64,000 nt of DNA, from contig OW285194.1 in NCBI GenBank assembly GCA_935421135.1, positions 10,315,376 through 10,379,375 on the forward strand, in the 5' to 3' direction. This document shows, one piece after another, positions 10,040-23,094 of the stretch. The translations under genes were made by a program, and so were the position numbers. The notes under the pieces are model-generated. The model had not been told where the DNA came from. It saw only the letters and a program-made list of their open reading frames with translations, and made no database searches. The first letter of the stretch is position 1; every line of letters starts with the position of its first letter. Source of the stretch: Bugulina stolonifera (Eukaryota; Bryozoa; Gymnolaemata; Cheilostomatida; Bugulidae).

Positions 10040-11711
10040 ATGGGTAAGTTAGTCACATGGAGTATTATAGCATTATACAGTAACCTCAAGGTTTACAGGT
10101 TACTAAAATTTGCTTTGTCTTGAGATATCAATTTTTAGCAAAATACTTTTCAATGTTTTAATTCATTTTGTTGCGTATGTACATCTTAATGTGTGCGTAA
10201 ATGTAAAATGTACTGCACTGTTATTGGCAATTTGTGTGTTGTTACAGATAGCAAAGTTCTGCTACTTATTGGGCTTGCTGCCGTGATTGGTAAGTAATTC
10301 CATGATTTAAATTTTGATTGACTGGAAACTGTATTTATTCTGGTTGTTTTCTTAACGTAGACAGTAAGGTTGACCAAAGTTGAATTTGGGAATACCCTAA
10401 GCACTATAATTATTATGGTGTGTTTGCAGGTGCTGCAAGTGCCAGCTACCAGCGGCAGCATAGACCAGCTCCCACTGGTGCAACTCAGCGTAAGTTATTC
10501 TTCGTGAAAAAGCTTTTTCATCAACCAATTTACATGTTCATGTAGGTGAGCTCCACCATGGAAATATATATTTTTTGTAAAACACATGTACTTCCAACTT
10601 CACTACCTTCTAGAGATTCATAAAATGTAATATTAGAGTAACCTGGAAAATAGGATATATACGCTAGTATTTGTATATCACTGTATTGATGAACCTGCAC
10701 ACTGTGAAGTTGATGATGTAACAGCAATATTAAAATTATTATAACTAGATGATGTTTTTGTTTCATATAACTGTGACACACCTGTTTAGATTATAAAGAA
10801 TGGTCACATTGGGGTCAGTGGTCTTACTGTACTAACACATGTGGAGGCGGAGTAAAGACCAGAAGCAGAACCTGTGTGAAAAAGACAGCCAGCCACTACA
10901 GCGGTGCTGGGCGCTGCTATGGGGCCTCAACTCAGTCTATGCAGTGCCAAGGTAAGGCACAAAGGTTGAATTTAAGGGAAAAGGATCCTGCATTTTTTGC
11001 TACATAGCAAAATGCTTCAACTGATAGCAAATGATAAACAAGTTTAGCTTTTTTGCAGTACATTTAAATAAATATCAGTAGTGGCTTTGTGAAATTATAT
11101 GAGTATACGCTTTCACCAAATAATATGAAGACATTATAAATCTTGATTTAGCGAAAGGCAAATGGGGACAGTGGTCACAGTGGGCAGCTTCTCATGGTGG
11201 TCACTATCAAGAGAAGAGAAGCAGAGTCTGTCTGTACCAAGCATGTGGAGGAAATAATTGTTATGGAGACAGCATGGAGACCAGAACTACTCACCAGGCC
11301 ACCACTCAATATCAACCGACCAACAGACACTACCAGACCACCACCCGACGCTATGAAGTCACCAGAAGGTACCGGCCAACCACTCAATACCATGAAACCA
11401 CCACCCAGTACTATCAACCAACGACCAAGCATTACCAGCCAACTACCAGAGGGTACCAAAACACCAGAGGTGACCAGACCACCAGAGGGTACCAGAACAC
11501 TAGAGGTTACCAGACTACCAGAGGGTACCAGAACACCAGAGGTCACCAGCCCACCAGAGGTTATCGGCCAAGGAGATATCAGCAGACCACCAGAGATTAC
11601 CAGACCACCAGAGGTTACCAGACCACCAGAGGTTACCAGACCACCAGAAGATACCAGACCACCAGAAGATACCAGACCACCAGAGGTTACCAACAACCCT
11701 ACCGATATTAG
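10040..11711 (+). CDS. Gene B: secreted TSR protein with Tyr/Thr/Arg tail
   Basis: Five exons: 10040-10043, 10248-10289, 10430-10489, 10790-10951, 11152-11711. They give 275 aa with phase 1 introns. Residues 1-20 are a signal peptide (MDSKVLLLIGLAAVIGAASA). The TSR exon (about 37-89) has WSHWGQW and CTNTCGGG, but is 15 bases shorter than in gene A and lacks the final CNTQCC-type cysteines. The second, degenerate TSR (90-130) is nearly identical to that of A (WGQWSQWAASHGGHYQEKRS). The tail (131-275) is built of shorter, less regular units such as GYQTTR and GYQNTR, and ends QQPYRY. Compared with A the tail is shorter and more Arg-rich, so charge and length differ between paralogues. An AATAAA at 11727-11732 sits only 16 bp past the stop. 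Confidence 0.85.
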
Positions 11712-11726
11712 GAATTCTGCTACCAG

Positions 11727-11732
11727 AATAAA
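11727..11732 (+). promoter_or_regulatory. Polyadenylation signal of gene B
   Basis: AATAAA 16 bp after the stop codon, implying a very short 3' UTR. Another AATAAA occurs near 11964 (within TTAATAAAC). Confidence 0.55.
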
Positions 11733-11759
11733 ACTTTGAACCACACAAGATGTCAATGG

Positions 11760-12640
11760 ATGCCCAAAATAATTCTTTGTTTTTATCGTTAACTATATAT
11801 ATCACACTGTTCATTGAATCCTGTTACATTTGAGTTGATTTGTTGAAATTCAGTTGAATGTTATGTAATTGTTGAATATTGTTGCTTACACGTTTTGTCA
11901 GATTGAACATTATCTATTGTATGTATGCCATACCTAGGATTAGTCCAATATTCTCCTTGACTTAATAAACATTTCAGAAAAAAAAGAAGCTCTATAATCA
12001 GAGTGTTCCTTAATGACATTATGACAGGCTGAATCATACAGACATATAAAACACATACAATGTATCAGGGGCATCATATCATTACTGTACATGTATATAT
12101 TCTGAAAAAATAGGTAAAGCAGAGAGAAGTTAGGTAGCATACAGTGTGAAGTGACAGTTTTATTGATTTAGTTGTAAAATGCACAACTTACGCATAGTTG
12201 AACTTCCATGGTTGAAAGTATTATATTTAAAGAAAAGCTATAATTAGGAGAAAACATTGCCTTTTAAGTTACATACTTGAGTAGAATATAAACTAATAAC
12301 TTTTAGAACAAATACAAATTTCATACTTTATTCCTCAAAATATTTCCATCAGCAGCATATTTCATTTTCTTTATTGATTTTCTGCAAACAATCACAAAAC
12401 TTCAAAGTCCTTTCAACTCTGTTTAGAAGCATTAGATGAAATATCTTTTCAATTGTAGCACTTATATCTGCGTTATATTGCGTGTTCCATTATATCAATA
12501 TTTTTAATTAGTACATTTTTTTTTTATTCATATCTACATGTATATCACCTGTCAATAGCAGATAATTATATCTCCTAAAAATTCTTTGAAACTCTCAGTC
12601 TAGCTGCGAGAGTGGAACCAGCAAGATCTCAAACATCATC
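11760..12640. other. Spacer and 5' flank of the lectin gene
   Basis: Non-coding. From about 12360 to 12640 it is repeated upstream of the lectin pseudogene (27815-27925 and 29670-29786), where a hAT-like element splits it. Confidence 0.55.
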
Positions 12641-14755
12641 ATGCTATTTATCACTGCTATTTTTGGTAAGTCCACAAGATTTGCATCAGATTTCAATAAA
12701 ATTGCTGAATATACATCTAGCATCTACCGAATTTAACCAGTTGTTAGCAAAAACATAGTTATGCCTAAATATAATATGCAAATACAGTCATGTGGTACAT
12801 GCAGGTAATTCTGCAGGTTTCATTACACGTGTTATATGTTTTTGTCATGTAACCTGTATTGTAAGCCTTCGTACAATATAATAATACTGTTCCAGATAAT
12901 TATTTCAATGGTAAATTTTAGCTCTTGTCATAATCCACGGAGTTGACTGCAGCTACCAGAAAGAGGGTGTGTTCAGAAGGTACAGGATTCTATTGGCTAA
13001 GTATGAAAGGACCACACCCACTACCAAAATTAGCATGTCTCATCGACGGTGTGTCCAGGAGTGTCTCAAAACAGATGGATGCCGAGGGGCAGCATATGGC
13101 GAGCAAGCTGGAAGCTGTGCGCTGGAAACTTGTGTCAACCCAAACCTTCTGTCTCTGCAGTCAAAGAGTAAGACTGGACTCTATGTCACTGGAGAGCCAA
13201 TGACGAAAAGGGAACTTGCAAGAGGTGAGGTGTAGTCAAGTAATCATTACATGGATGTACTTTTTAAATAAGCAACTTGTACAACATTTGGAAAAAACAA
13301 TGTCCAGTATGGTGAATTTCCCACTAAGTTCTATTGCTAGTGTACTGTCGATTAAAAACTAACAATCATGACAAGTTTTACATACTGTACAAGTCCAAAA
13401 TTTGAATTTTGATAGCAATGCCATAAATTGTTTGCCGTAAGTTGTTATACATAAAGAGACTAAAATTTTGAAAACGTTGCACTTGTGCATGTATGTACAT
13501 GTACGTGTACATGCTATGGTTCGCTTGAAACAAAATTAGTACACGCGGTTTAACGTATGTTGATTTTCAGCAAAGCAATACTAATTTTACACTTGTGTGT
13601 CAATAGATTTAGTCAGAGTCAAATTATCAAAGTGACATGCAAGTGCACATGAGTGTAGTGTTGAGGTCTATTAAATTCTATAACTACTGTACTAGCTATT
13701 AATCTAGGATAGTCCTTGCTCTTGTATCGTATAGGCAAACCAGCTGAACTATCCACTACTTACTCATCACCCTTGGATGCTTCCAAAGCTAATGATGGCT
13801 TGCCCATTGTGGAAGGTAATCTCTATCACTCACTAGTTAGCGGCCTTCACCAAAACAGACCTTGGTGGAGAGTAAACCTGAAGGAAGTTTACTGTGTCTG
13901 GGATGTGAATATCTTGAATAGAGCAAAAAGTATGTGTATAATATCAGTCACCTTGACCTACAGACATCTACCACGGGGTGGCACAGTTGGTGGCGTACAT
14001 GCACACAAACCGAGAGAGTGTGAGTTTAAACCCCCAGCTGTGTTATTTCTGGCAAAGGCCTCCAGCAAGCCTCTAACCCTAGCTGTGCCTGTTTGGATCA
14101 GGGCATATAAATAACACAGGAGGTCCCATGTAGTGTCTATATCAAAAACATGCACGCTAAAGGTCCGCATCTGCTTTTATTTGCAAAGAGAAGCCAGATT
14201 CTGGTGGGCTATGTGACTACATTGGGGGGGGGGGGGGGGCTGATGTAGTGCTCACTGACTATGCACTCTTGTTGTGGAAGGTGAACTCTTCCACTCAGAG
14301 CCCAGGTCCTGTCGCTCATACAAGTTTCATACTTCTGAGGTCCATTAAGTAGGATGGCCAAGTGGCTCGACAGCAACCGAATAAAAATAATAACACAATA
14401 TTATGTATAATATACATAATATTGTGTTATTATTTATTATGTCTCTAGAGTTGAATACTTCCTACATGTAACGCATAAATATTATTGCCTTTTTATATTG
14501 ATATTTGATAAAATTGCTGAAGGTGAATTCTGGGAGAGAACAAAGAATGCCGAGGTGACCGTTGCCATAGAAACAGCAGACCTAGTGTTTAGAGGATCTA
14601 ACCCAGAGGTTCTGTGTAACTACTATGATGGTATTCTGAACGAATATTACACTCTGATTACTTGTGATCAACCAATCAGAGGACGGTTTGTCCAGATTCT
14701 GCTAAATACAACAACGGTGCTGAGTATATACGAGGTTGAAGCGCATGGAATCTAG
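12641..14755 (+). CDS. Secreted PAN/apple plus fucolectin-type lectin
   Basis: Four exons: 12641-12665, 12922-13224, 13735-13929, 14523-14755. They give 251 aa with phase 1 introns. Residues 1-18 form a signal peptide (MLFITAIFALVIIHGVDC). Residues about 20-108 look like a PAN/apple module, with cysteines spaced as RRCVQECLKTDGCRGAAY and a later CALETC. From about residue 110 the protein matches the fucolectin/tachylectin-4/pentraxin (FTP) F5/8-like fold: GKPAELSTTYSS, DASKANDG, HSL, PWWRVNLKEVYCVWDVNILNR and the C-terminal IRGRFVQILL..LSIYEVEAHG. Such proteins bind fucose or other glycans outside the cell, so a role in recognition or in binding matrix sugars is likely but inferred. Intron 3 carries a SINE and a palindrome. 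The acceptor of exon 4 (GAAG|GTGAAT) keeps the frame and the lectin alignment but is the least certain join. Confidence 0.78.
13970..14384 (+). mobile_element. tRNA-derived SINE in lectin intron 3
   Basis: TGGCACAGTTGG (13979-13990) matches the Pol III A box, and AGTTTAAACCCC (from 14023) is a diverged B box at tRNA-like spacing. The tail includes a 16-base G run (14224-14239). I could not define target duplications, so the ends are approximate. Confidence 0.5.
14385..14435. repeat. Perfect 25-bp inverted repeat, 1-base loop
   Basis: The arms 14385-14409 and 14411-14435 are exact reverse complements around a single A at 14410, all AT-rich. It lies in intron 3 of the lectin gene directly after the SINE. 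It could extrude as a cruciform or fold as a hairpin in the transcript. Confidence 0.92.
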
Positions 14756-14814
14756 ATTTGCACTTTCATCTGCTTCTCAATCTGGCAATGGTTGTTTCAT
14801 TTAACTAAGCCATT

Positions 14815-14895
14815 ATACCTACATGTACATTATACCTGCATGTACATGTACTTGTACATGTACATTATACCTACATGTACATGTACATGTACTTT
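14815..14895. repeat. ACATGTACAT simple repeat in 3' flank
   Basis: Repeated blocks of TATACCTACATGTACAT and (TACATG)n just after the lectin stop codon, probably inside its 3' UTR. Confidence 0.8.
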
Positions 14896-15061
14896 ACTGC
14901 TAGATGTATATTGAAGCGCCTTGGTATTTGGTTTTTAAATGAAGTACATGTATTGTATTCTCCTAGTTGATTTTCTGTGTATTTTGATAGTGAATACAAT
15001 TTGTGGACATTGTTTGTCTGTAGTTTATGTCACTCTTCTTTCTTAGCATAATGCAATCTTA

Positions 15062-15067
15062 AATAAA
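15062..15067 (+). promoter_or_regulatory. Likely polyadenylation signal of lectin gene
   Basis: AATAAA about 310 bp past the stop; a second AATAAA lies near 15126. Confidence 0.4.
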
Positions 15068-15182
15068 CTGTTGTGTATATGCAATGTACAATGCGTTTAA
15101 GTACTACAATTATTATACAGTCACCAAATAAATTGTCTATAAAATTGGCAATAGGATGACGCATTTTATAGCCTTCTTATAT

Positions 15183-15710
15183 AGTTCAATAGTTCAATAG
15201 TTCAATGGTTCAATAGTTCAATAGTTCAATAGTTCAATAGTTCAATAGTTCAATAGTTCAATAGTTCAATAGTTCAATAGTTCAATAGTTCAATAGTTCA
15301 ATAGTTCAATAGTTCAATAGTTCAATAGTTCAATAGTTCAATAGTTCAATAGTTCAATAGTTCAATAGTTCAATAGTTCAATAGTTCAATAGTTCAATAG
15401 TTCAATAGTTCAATAGTTCAATAGTTCAATAGTTCAATAGTTCAATAGTTCAATAGTTCAATAGTTCAATAGTTCAATAGTTCAATAGTTCAATAGTTCA
15501 ATAGTTCAATAGTTCAATAGTTCAATAGTTCAATAGTTCAATAGTTCAATAGTTCAATAGTTCAATAGTTCAATAGTTCAATAGTTCAATAGTTCAATAG
15601 TTCAATAGTTCAATAGTTCAATAGTTCAATAGTTCAATAGTTCAATAGTTCAATAGTTCAATAGTTCAATAGTTCAATAGTTCAATAGTTCAATAGTTCA
15701 ATGGTTCAAT
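15183..15710. repeat. 66-copy octamer satellite (AGTTCAAT)n
   Basis: 528 bp of nearly perfect AGTTCAAT octamers, 66 units. The only variants I see are GGTTCAAT units, one near each end (about 15207 and 15703). Such homogeneity indicates recent expansion by slippage. Reading frames are interrupted, so it is not coding. Confidence 0.96.
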
Positions 15711-18252
15711 AGAGAAATAGAGAAATATTACTGAAACATATATGCTGATAAGTACAGAAGTACACTTACTAAACACTTACATTGTACTGTATGTCTAGAA
15801 ATCTAGAAAACTCTTGCAGCAAATTTTGGAGATAAATGTATCTTCATCGGTTTTTTCTCCTTTTAGCAAAATATAATAATATTATTAAAAATGTTTCTTA
15901 CAAAGGAAGGGGAGGGGATAACTCATAACTACCTGCAAATCTAACAACTGTATATTGTGTAATTCTGAACTTCCTACAATGTTAAAGTTTGTCTTCAAAA
16001 ATTTATGCCTACGTTGTACATTGAACTGGCGCTATGAAAACCTTATACAAAACTTTTGAGTGAAATGCAATATTTTAGAATTTCTACTAACAAGTAAAAT
16101 TAAGCAGACATATAACAGGCATATAGCAAATAGAATGGATGAAAAAATAGCTGTGACTTTATCTACATGTACAAGCATTGTGGTATTATAGGATATCATA
16201 AATTGGAAGGTGTTGTTCTCTCAATACAAACAAGGCAGCTTCACAATACAAGGTTACATTATAAAACTTTCTCATGTGGTGATAACTGCATGATACATGA
16301 TGGAGCTCACTGGAGCTTTCTACTTGGGTAGTCAATGGTAGCAGTTGATGCACACTAATTTGTTTAGGAGCGTTATACTTTGACAATCTTATTGCATGTA
16401 GGCCTACATGTATTATGCATATAAATAGCTATAATGTGGTCCATGTAAGAGTTGTCCACCCTTGAGATCAGTGCTAGAAAGAGAGCATAACTCTTGAACA
16501 CAGTGTTCTTTTGATGAACCCCTATATAGTCTGGAGGTCGTAGAAAAATACAGAACTAATATTTTGTCATGCGGAGCTTCCTAAACTGTAATGTGAACTG
16601 TGGGAATAATTATACAGTATTAATTTATGTCGCTATAGTCAATGTTTGTATAACAGCTTCCCAAACCATGACATGGACTCTGGAAATAATTACGACATTA
16701 TTCATCTACATTGTTGTAGTCAATGTTCTTATAACCTACCTACAACCTATGTACATTTTGTGTCTTTACATGTGTATAACGCAGAGTGACAGCTCATTTA
16801 ACACCAGTTACTATTTGTCTTGTACATACGTACACACAAATCCTTCACCAGTATTTTGACAGTATGTGCTATTGTATTGCCTATCTACATTGTATTATAG
16901 CCCTTTATACATAACCTGCGACTGAGGGCTTTTGGCAACAAAATAAATTAAGGGCTCAATGGCGCCTCAGGCCTTCGGCGGAACTGACTTTCTATGAAAG
17001 GCACCGCGTTTTACTTTGTTATTTAGTTGCAGTCAGCATTATGATGAAAATTGTTATACAGAGTCTGTGGTAGGCACCCCTCCATCCTCTACATCTTTTA
17101 GCTCTAGATTGCAGTCTACTACCTCACAAATCACTAGTCCACAGGCTAGCAATTTCCAGTCCACTCACAGCGGCTCCCATCGAATAAAGTACACAATCAA
17201 AGCCAACACTGATTGGACTTTGTATATGCTGAGCCCCCAAATGATCAGAGCACCTGCACTGTAGAGCGCCTGCACTGTGGAGTGCTTGCACTGTAGAGCG
17301 CCTGCACTGTAGAGTGCCTGCACTGTAGAGCACTTGCACTATAGAGCACCTGCACTGTAGAGTACCTATAAAGGATGTTTATACTAATTTTAGATATGGG
17401 GCAGGGCCAAACTTTAAGTTGCAAATTTAATTACATAATAAGGGGTGTCGAACCTGTTGGTCAGCTGTACATGTACGTGTGTAAGTGACTCTGTTGGTAA
17501 TTTTGGAAGTATTGTATTGTTGGATAAGTAATGAGTCAGCCGTAGACTACCCACATTCAGCTTCGGGAGAATCTATACAATGAGGCCATTATAAGCACAG
17601 AATAAACAAGTTTTCATAACATTTTTCCTTTTTTCCTCACTGGTGTTGCTTAGAAAAAACTCTGTGCAATATTACTTGATGATGCCTATCTGTGAAAAGT
17701 TGTCACTAATTTTCCACGATAATTCAGTTTTTCAAAAATAACCTTCCGATTAATTTGTACTGATTAAGTATTCCTAACTTTGTATCATGTTTTTAATGTA
17801 GAACAACAAAATTTATACTGATAGTTTGGCACACACATGTGCAAGCCTCGGCAAGCAGAATTTACTTTTGGCAACTTTACCATTTATCTCAAAGGTTTGA
17901 TTTAATATAAGATATATGTACATATTTGTTTTCATTAGCTACTAAGCATTGATGCTTTTTATTATTCTATTTCTTAAGAAGAAGTGATGTGAGTTTCTAT
18001 ACATGTACAAAGCAGTGCTTTTTTGTAAGATCAGTTGAGGGGGCTTCTTGCATATTTCAGATTCCCTCCCGCTCACACCTTCACACGTGCTACATAGAAC
18101 TCCTACTGAATCCGCTTGACATTATCATAGAACTCATGGTCAAATGTTTTGCGGAATATATAGCAAGGTGGCCGTAATGTGAGGGGTGCTTTGTGTGCAG
18201 TTGGCTCAGAGCATATCTACTGCTCCCTGGCAAAGCTTTTTTTAAGGTTGCT
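15711..18252. other. Intergenic, no gene seen
   Basis: About 2.5 kb without a supportable gene. It contains a 16-bp tandem repeat at 17247-17372; open frames are short and unconserved. Confidence 0.5.
17247..17372. repeat. 16-bp tandem repeat, about 8 copies
   Basis: Diverged copies of AGAGCGCCTGCACTGT in head-to-tail order. Confidence 0.88.
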
Positions 18253-18370
18253 GAGCTGGTGTAGCAGTAGTAGGGTCTGCTCACTGTGCTAGATGATTAG
18301 GTGCCGTAGAGGCGCCGGGTTCAATCCTGGTGAGGAACTGGTGATTTAATGGATGTCACACAAGTCTCTG
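18253..18370 (+). mobile_element. tRNA-like SINE fragment
   Basis: A-box-like GGTGTAGCAGTAG followed by a clear B box GGGTTCAATCC (18317-18327), with a non-tRNA body. Target duplications not found. Confidence 0.4.
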
Positions 18371-18719
18371 ATTGCTCAAAAGACAAATTCCTTGCAAACA
18401 AACCATCCTATACAGTATACATGTATAAGTGATTAGAGATGTATATTTGATATACACTGTACATGTACCAGGTAACATGTATGTTTATAATAGGATGCAT
18501 CATGTATGATGCCTGCTATGGCTACTTTTTAAACTTTTACTTTTATAATGGCAATTTGTTGGGGGGGGGTCCCAGGAGCCCCCCCAACAGACCATGATTT
18601 TTTGAGGGGGCTCCCGGGAGCCCAGAGAGCCCCCTACAAAAAAAGCACTGATACAAAGGACTTCCAATTTGGCTATAGGGCATTTAGGAACAAGATGTTG
18701 CATCCATGAAAATATCCAT

Positions 18720-18810
18720 TTCCAGACTGGGACTTGAACTTGAGACCTCTACAGAATCCAATCACCTAGAACATTAGACAGAACACATGACCACTACACT
18801 AGCTTAACAA
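18720..18810 (-). mobile_element. tRNA-derived SINE, reverse strand
   Basis: On the minus strand an A box (GCTAGTGTAGTGG, complement of 18791-18803) and a B box (AGTTCAAGTCC, complement of 18730-18740) stand at tRNA-like spacing. The same element is present at 30760-30850 in the duplicated segment, so it predates the duplication. Confidence 0.5.
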
Positions 18811-21800
18811 CTATGAAAAAGTAAGTTTCACTGGTGAGCATTGTACATTGCTCTCCTCCAACTGCACAAAAGGTACTCTTCACATTATGGCCTCCTTGCT
18901 ATAAAATAATGGGGTGGAAAGGGGCTTGGCTATTTATTATAACTAACAACACGTTATGGAAAAGTGGCCAAGCCCTCCACCACATCAAATTTTATTACAT
19001 ACCTTTTTTCTAGCCAATATATTGGCAAGAAAATATTTTTCAAGTAAAGAAGGAAACTTAGGAATTTGGTGAAGTTAAAATAGATCTAATCATAAATTGG
19101 AAATACATACACAGTGGAGATTAATGACCAAAATCATGTTTTACAGAAATCTTTCAAGCATAGAATAGCCATGCAATCCAATAAAAGAATAATATTAAAA
19201 AGCATTGTAGTAAATACATGTACATTTGTATGCGTAATTAAATACTATAATTAAAGTGAAAACTATGATTTAACCACATACTTTGATAATATGATATCAG
19301 GTATAAACTGGGAATATCCTGTGGAATTTTTACATAGTAATTTAATGTTAAGCTATATAGTATTCCTCTTCCGCTTAATTGTATATAGTCACACGACAAT
19401 TGCTCATCAATGATATGTGGAAGTTACCTGACAGGTGAATTATAAGACTTGATGATCAAATAGAGAAGAGTCATGCTTCTATTTACCTGCAGTTATACTG
19501 TTTAGCTAATAGAATATTTTATTATGCACACATTACTAATTGACCTTTGTAAATTGAATGACTTGCATAATATTATGCAAATAATATGTAATGCGCTACC
19601 TTTTACACTGTAGATAGAAAGGAATTTTCAGTACTTACATGTACAATGTAGTTCAAAATGTCAGAAAGTATTTTCTTTCTTACATTGTGCACTGGTGTAC
19701 ACTTGTGTTGCTAAATTAATTTTTAATACCAAAAGCAGCTTTAGTAGACCATCCTCCTTCTTATAAAAGAAGTACTTTCACAATTTTGAATACTTGAACT
19801 GATAAAATAAGTGATAATTAATACAATTTACTTGTGCCAAACAAATTTATTTCTGTACCAATTGACCTACAGTCTAGTTAAAAATCCAGTATCTGAAACG
19901 TAAAATTAGATAACTTGTGATTTTTAGAGGTTATACAATAACTGGGGAAATGCACCTGCACTTATAATAAACCACATTATGGTCCAGATTTTCAAATTGT
20001 TTGATTAACAACTCAGTCCTTCTCAGTGAACAGTCAATAAAGAAGATAATAGACCAGTCTTGTGTAATTATAACTTTAACGATATTATATTATTATAATG
20101 TAACTTTGTCCAGTAAAATTTTGACACATCGACAGTAGAGCTAACCATCTTAATATGATAAAAAAGAATACACACAGTCTAATAATATTATAAAGCTTTG
20201 CAAAATACAACACAAAGGTCAGGGATTTGAAAAATATTTTTATAATATTTTTTTAAATTTAACTGTGATTGATTAACTTACAATCTTGCAACAAATGCAA
20301 AACAAACTTATATCCAGCAAATTATGAAACCTTTTGTCTCACCTTTATGACAGTCAACTTATTGAAAGGAGCCAAGCAAATCATACAGACTAATTAATTT
20401 ATATTAACAGTCTGAATAACGCTGGTTATAAAATTAACACATCTAAGCCAAGCATGTCTGGTGTCACACTTGTAATGTATGTTAAATAATCATGCTTCTG
20501 ATTTTTTGGAAGCCTTCAACTTCATTCCAATAATTATTTGCTTCCTATCACATGCTTCAGTCATTCAGTTGAGGTGTCACGGCGAGCTTAGAACTTGGTT
20601 TGCATGTTGTTGATATCCCTTCACAAAAAACAATGAACAAAGCTGGAATTTCCATATTTAATGTAAAGTATCCACTCGTGAGAGTCTAATTTCCAGCGGC
20701 GGCAGCGGCAGCAGCAATGTTGGGATGTTTTCAATTTTTTGAAACAGGGAATGTAAAACATCATAGGGATAGATTTAGTAAGTCCCTTGGTGAAACTTTG
20801 TTAGAAATGAATAAAGTTTATGGGTTGTTTTGTGTATATCTAAATTTTGTCCTTCAGTTCAAACTTAACTAGTACACCTTATTTAGAATAGTAACAAAAT
20901 ACAAGTCTACCAAATCAATGGATTTAGCAGGAGACATGCATCAAATTTGAATATTTTTTTAGAGTTCCAAGTGCTTAGTTAATTAACTGTCTGCCTTGAA
21001 TAAGACTCATCTGCATGTAAAATACAAGTAAAACCTTACTAGGAGCACTGCAGGTTTCCTTTGCTTAGGTCTATCCAATGACTCAATAAGCATAATATTG
21101 TGGTATAAATTTAGTATTTCTGTCTGGCTGAAATTTAATGCAAGCTTTGTTTTAATCTACAATGTAGGGTTGACACAGAAATATCCTTTTCTGGGATAAT
21201 CTAGTGTTATCTCCTTTATTATAACACAGTAAATGTATAGTGAGAGGAGAGACTTTAAATAATCACTAAATTTCACCTCTTCCACTTTACCTCTAGTCTT
21301 GGTTAATCATTCTTCTGCTGATTCTCTAATCAACAAAACAAGAACAATCCATTGACCGTCATACCGTATTGAGCTGCCCAAAATGGTCATATTACCTAAG
21401 TTAATCCTTCTAAAGTGAAAGTCAAATAGAAACATGTTCGCACAGTGAGGTATAAGCCAGCTGTCTAGGGAGAACGGCCAGTGCAACCGTTCTCCCTTAT
21501 GCGTCTGACACTTTAATTAGGAGGGTTATAAATGCAGGACTATAAATATGACCTAGTTGACTTGAAGCAGGCATGTTTTTGGGCACCTGGTTTGCCTGCC
21601 AATGTGTCATCAATAAAAAATTTGAAACACACGCTTTTTCTGTTTTTAGCGACATGTAAAAGCGCAGCATAGTTATTGTTCCTCACAACCACTCTGTGTC
21701 TGAGATAAGAAACACCCTGTTCCTCACAGATAACCTCTACTAGAATAGCACACTGTAATAATATTTCTACTAATCGCTTGTATGTGTGCTTCTTCAGTTC

Positions 21801-22398
21801 ATTTAGACCTCAACTGTTCCGCTTTAATATTATATGTGGTAATATATACTGGAAGGAAGGTAGCTAAGCCTCGTGTCAAATCAGACCACAAGGTATTAAT
21901 TGAGGGTTACTTTAATTTTTTCACATAAGAAATTTGAATTATGGAGATTAATTGGTAGAGAGCTTAAAGTGACTGTGGAGGCGCTGAAAAGGTAAAACTA
22001 ATTGGAGTATCTTTCACGTTTCCACATATTTTAACAGATTAATTTCCTATCTTAGAATTTTTAATCATCGGGTATTTGAATACTTGCGGCTGATAGCATG
22101 AGGCAGAAGTGTGTAACCGGGCACTGATGTCTCATTTATCAGCAGTACAAGGAAGTATACACAAGAGATCAATTAAAATATACTGTGTAATTAGTTTACA
22201 TACAAACATGTAGAGTTCATATGTAATAGATCTCATAATTTTTATAAAATTTTATAAAAATTCTTGTGGCCATAAGTTATTCTTTTTTTATATCATAAAT
22301 TCAAAATTTAATCCTTCCTAAGGGCAATGCTGTGTGCATGGCTGAATTATCTGCCTGTCAGTGTTCCTCACATAGCTTGGATTTTATCAAGCTGTAGA
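18811..22398. other. Duplicated 5' flank of gene C, no gene seen
   Basis: Non-coding except for a possible ORF remnant near 21850-21990 (see 35890-36042). A 10-bp perfect stem GGGAGAACGG/CCGTTCTCCC (21468-21477 and 21487-21496) is conserved with one change at 35501-35529. Confidence 0.5.
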
Positions 22399-23094
22399 AT
22401 GGGTAAGTTGAAGCAGCTTAAAGTATTGACTATGCCTAGACATAAATATTTATTGGCATGCCAGCATACATGTACATATATAATCTTTGAGTAATTCATG
22501 TTTTGGGTTGATCAATGCTTCATACAATATCACAGAATATCACATTTTACATTTTATAGAATGAATACATCAACAAAAATTCTCCTGAAGCATTATTTTT
22601 AGGCTGTAGAGGCTATACCCAAGTCAACTTTATGTTATATGCTAAAATAAAACTATAACATTGATATGAATACAATTATTCTACTTAAATCCTTTTAAGG
22701 TCAAATAATTTGTTTTTCAGATTCCAAGATCTTGATGCTGCTGTTGGTGAGTTTCATGCTTTTGCATAATAAATAGGATCATTCTTTATAAATTATACGA
22801 TGTTTGCTTAGCCACTATGTTGAACTTTATTGTTTTATAGAAGTGTGATTATTACAGCTATTACATTGTAGATTGCGAGATGTTTATATTGAATGATTTT
22901 TACCAAACAGTCTTATAGTGCATATAGAAAAGCATTAGATTTCAAACATTGAATATTTATTTAAGTTTGACATGCATTTACGTGTAAGTTTAAACGTCAT
23001 TTGAACTTACAGCCTTGGTCAGCGCAAGTTACTCTCCAAGTAGCAACTACAAAAATGGCTACCGACAGCCCTCTTCTCATCAGAAATCATCCAA

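Noticed and set aside
11175..11756. Antisense and alternate-frame ORFs over the gene B tail
   Set aside because: Same repeat effect; the spliced frame is fixed by the second TSR module.
15183..15710. CRISPR array
   Set aside because: The direct repeats are 8 bp with no spacers, in an animal genome; it is a simple satellite.
18560..18640. G-rich and C-rich blocks around GGGGCTCCCGGGAGCC
   Set aside because: A local imperfect inverted repeat of low-complexity G/C runs; no defined element ends or second copy seen.
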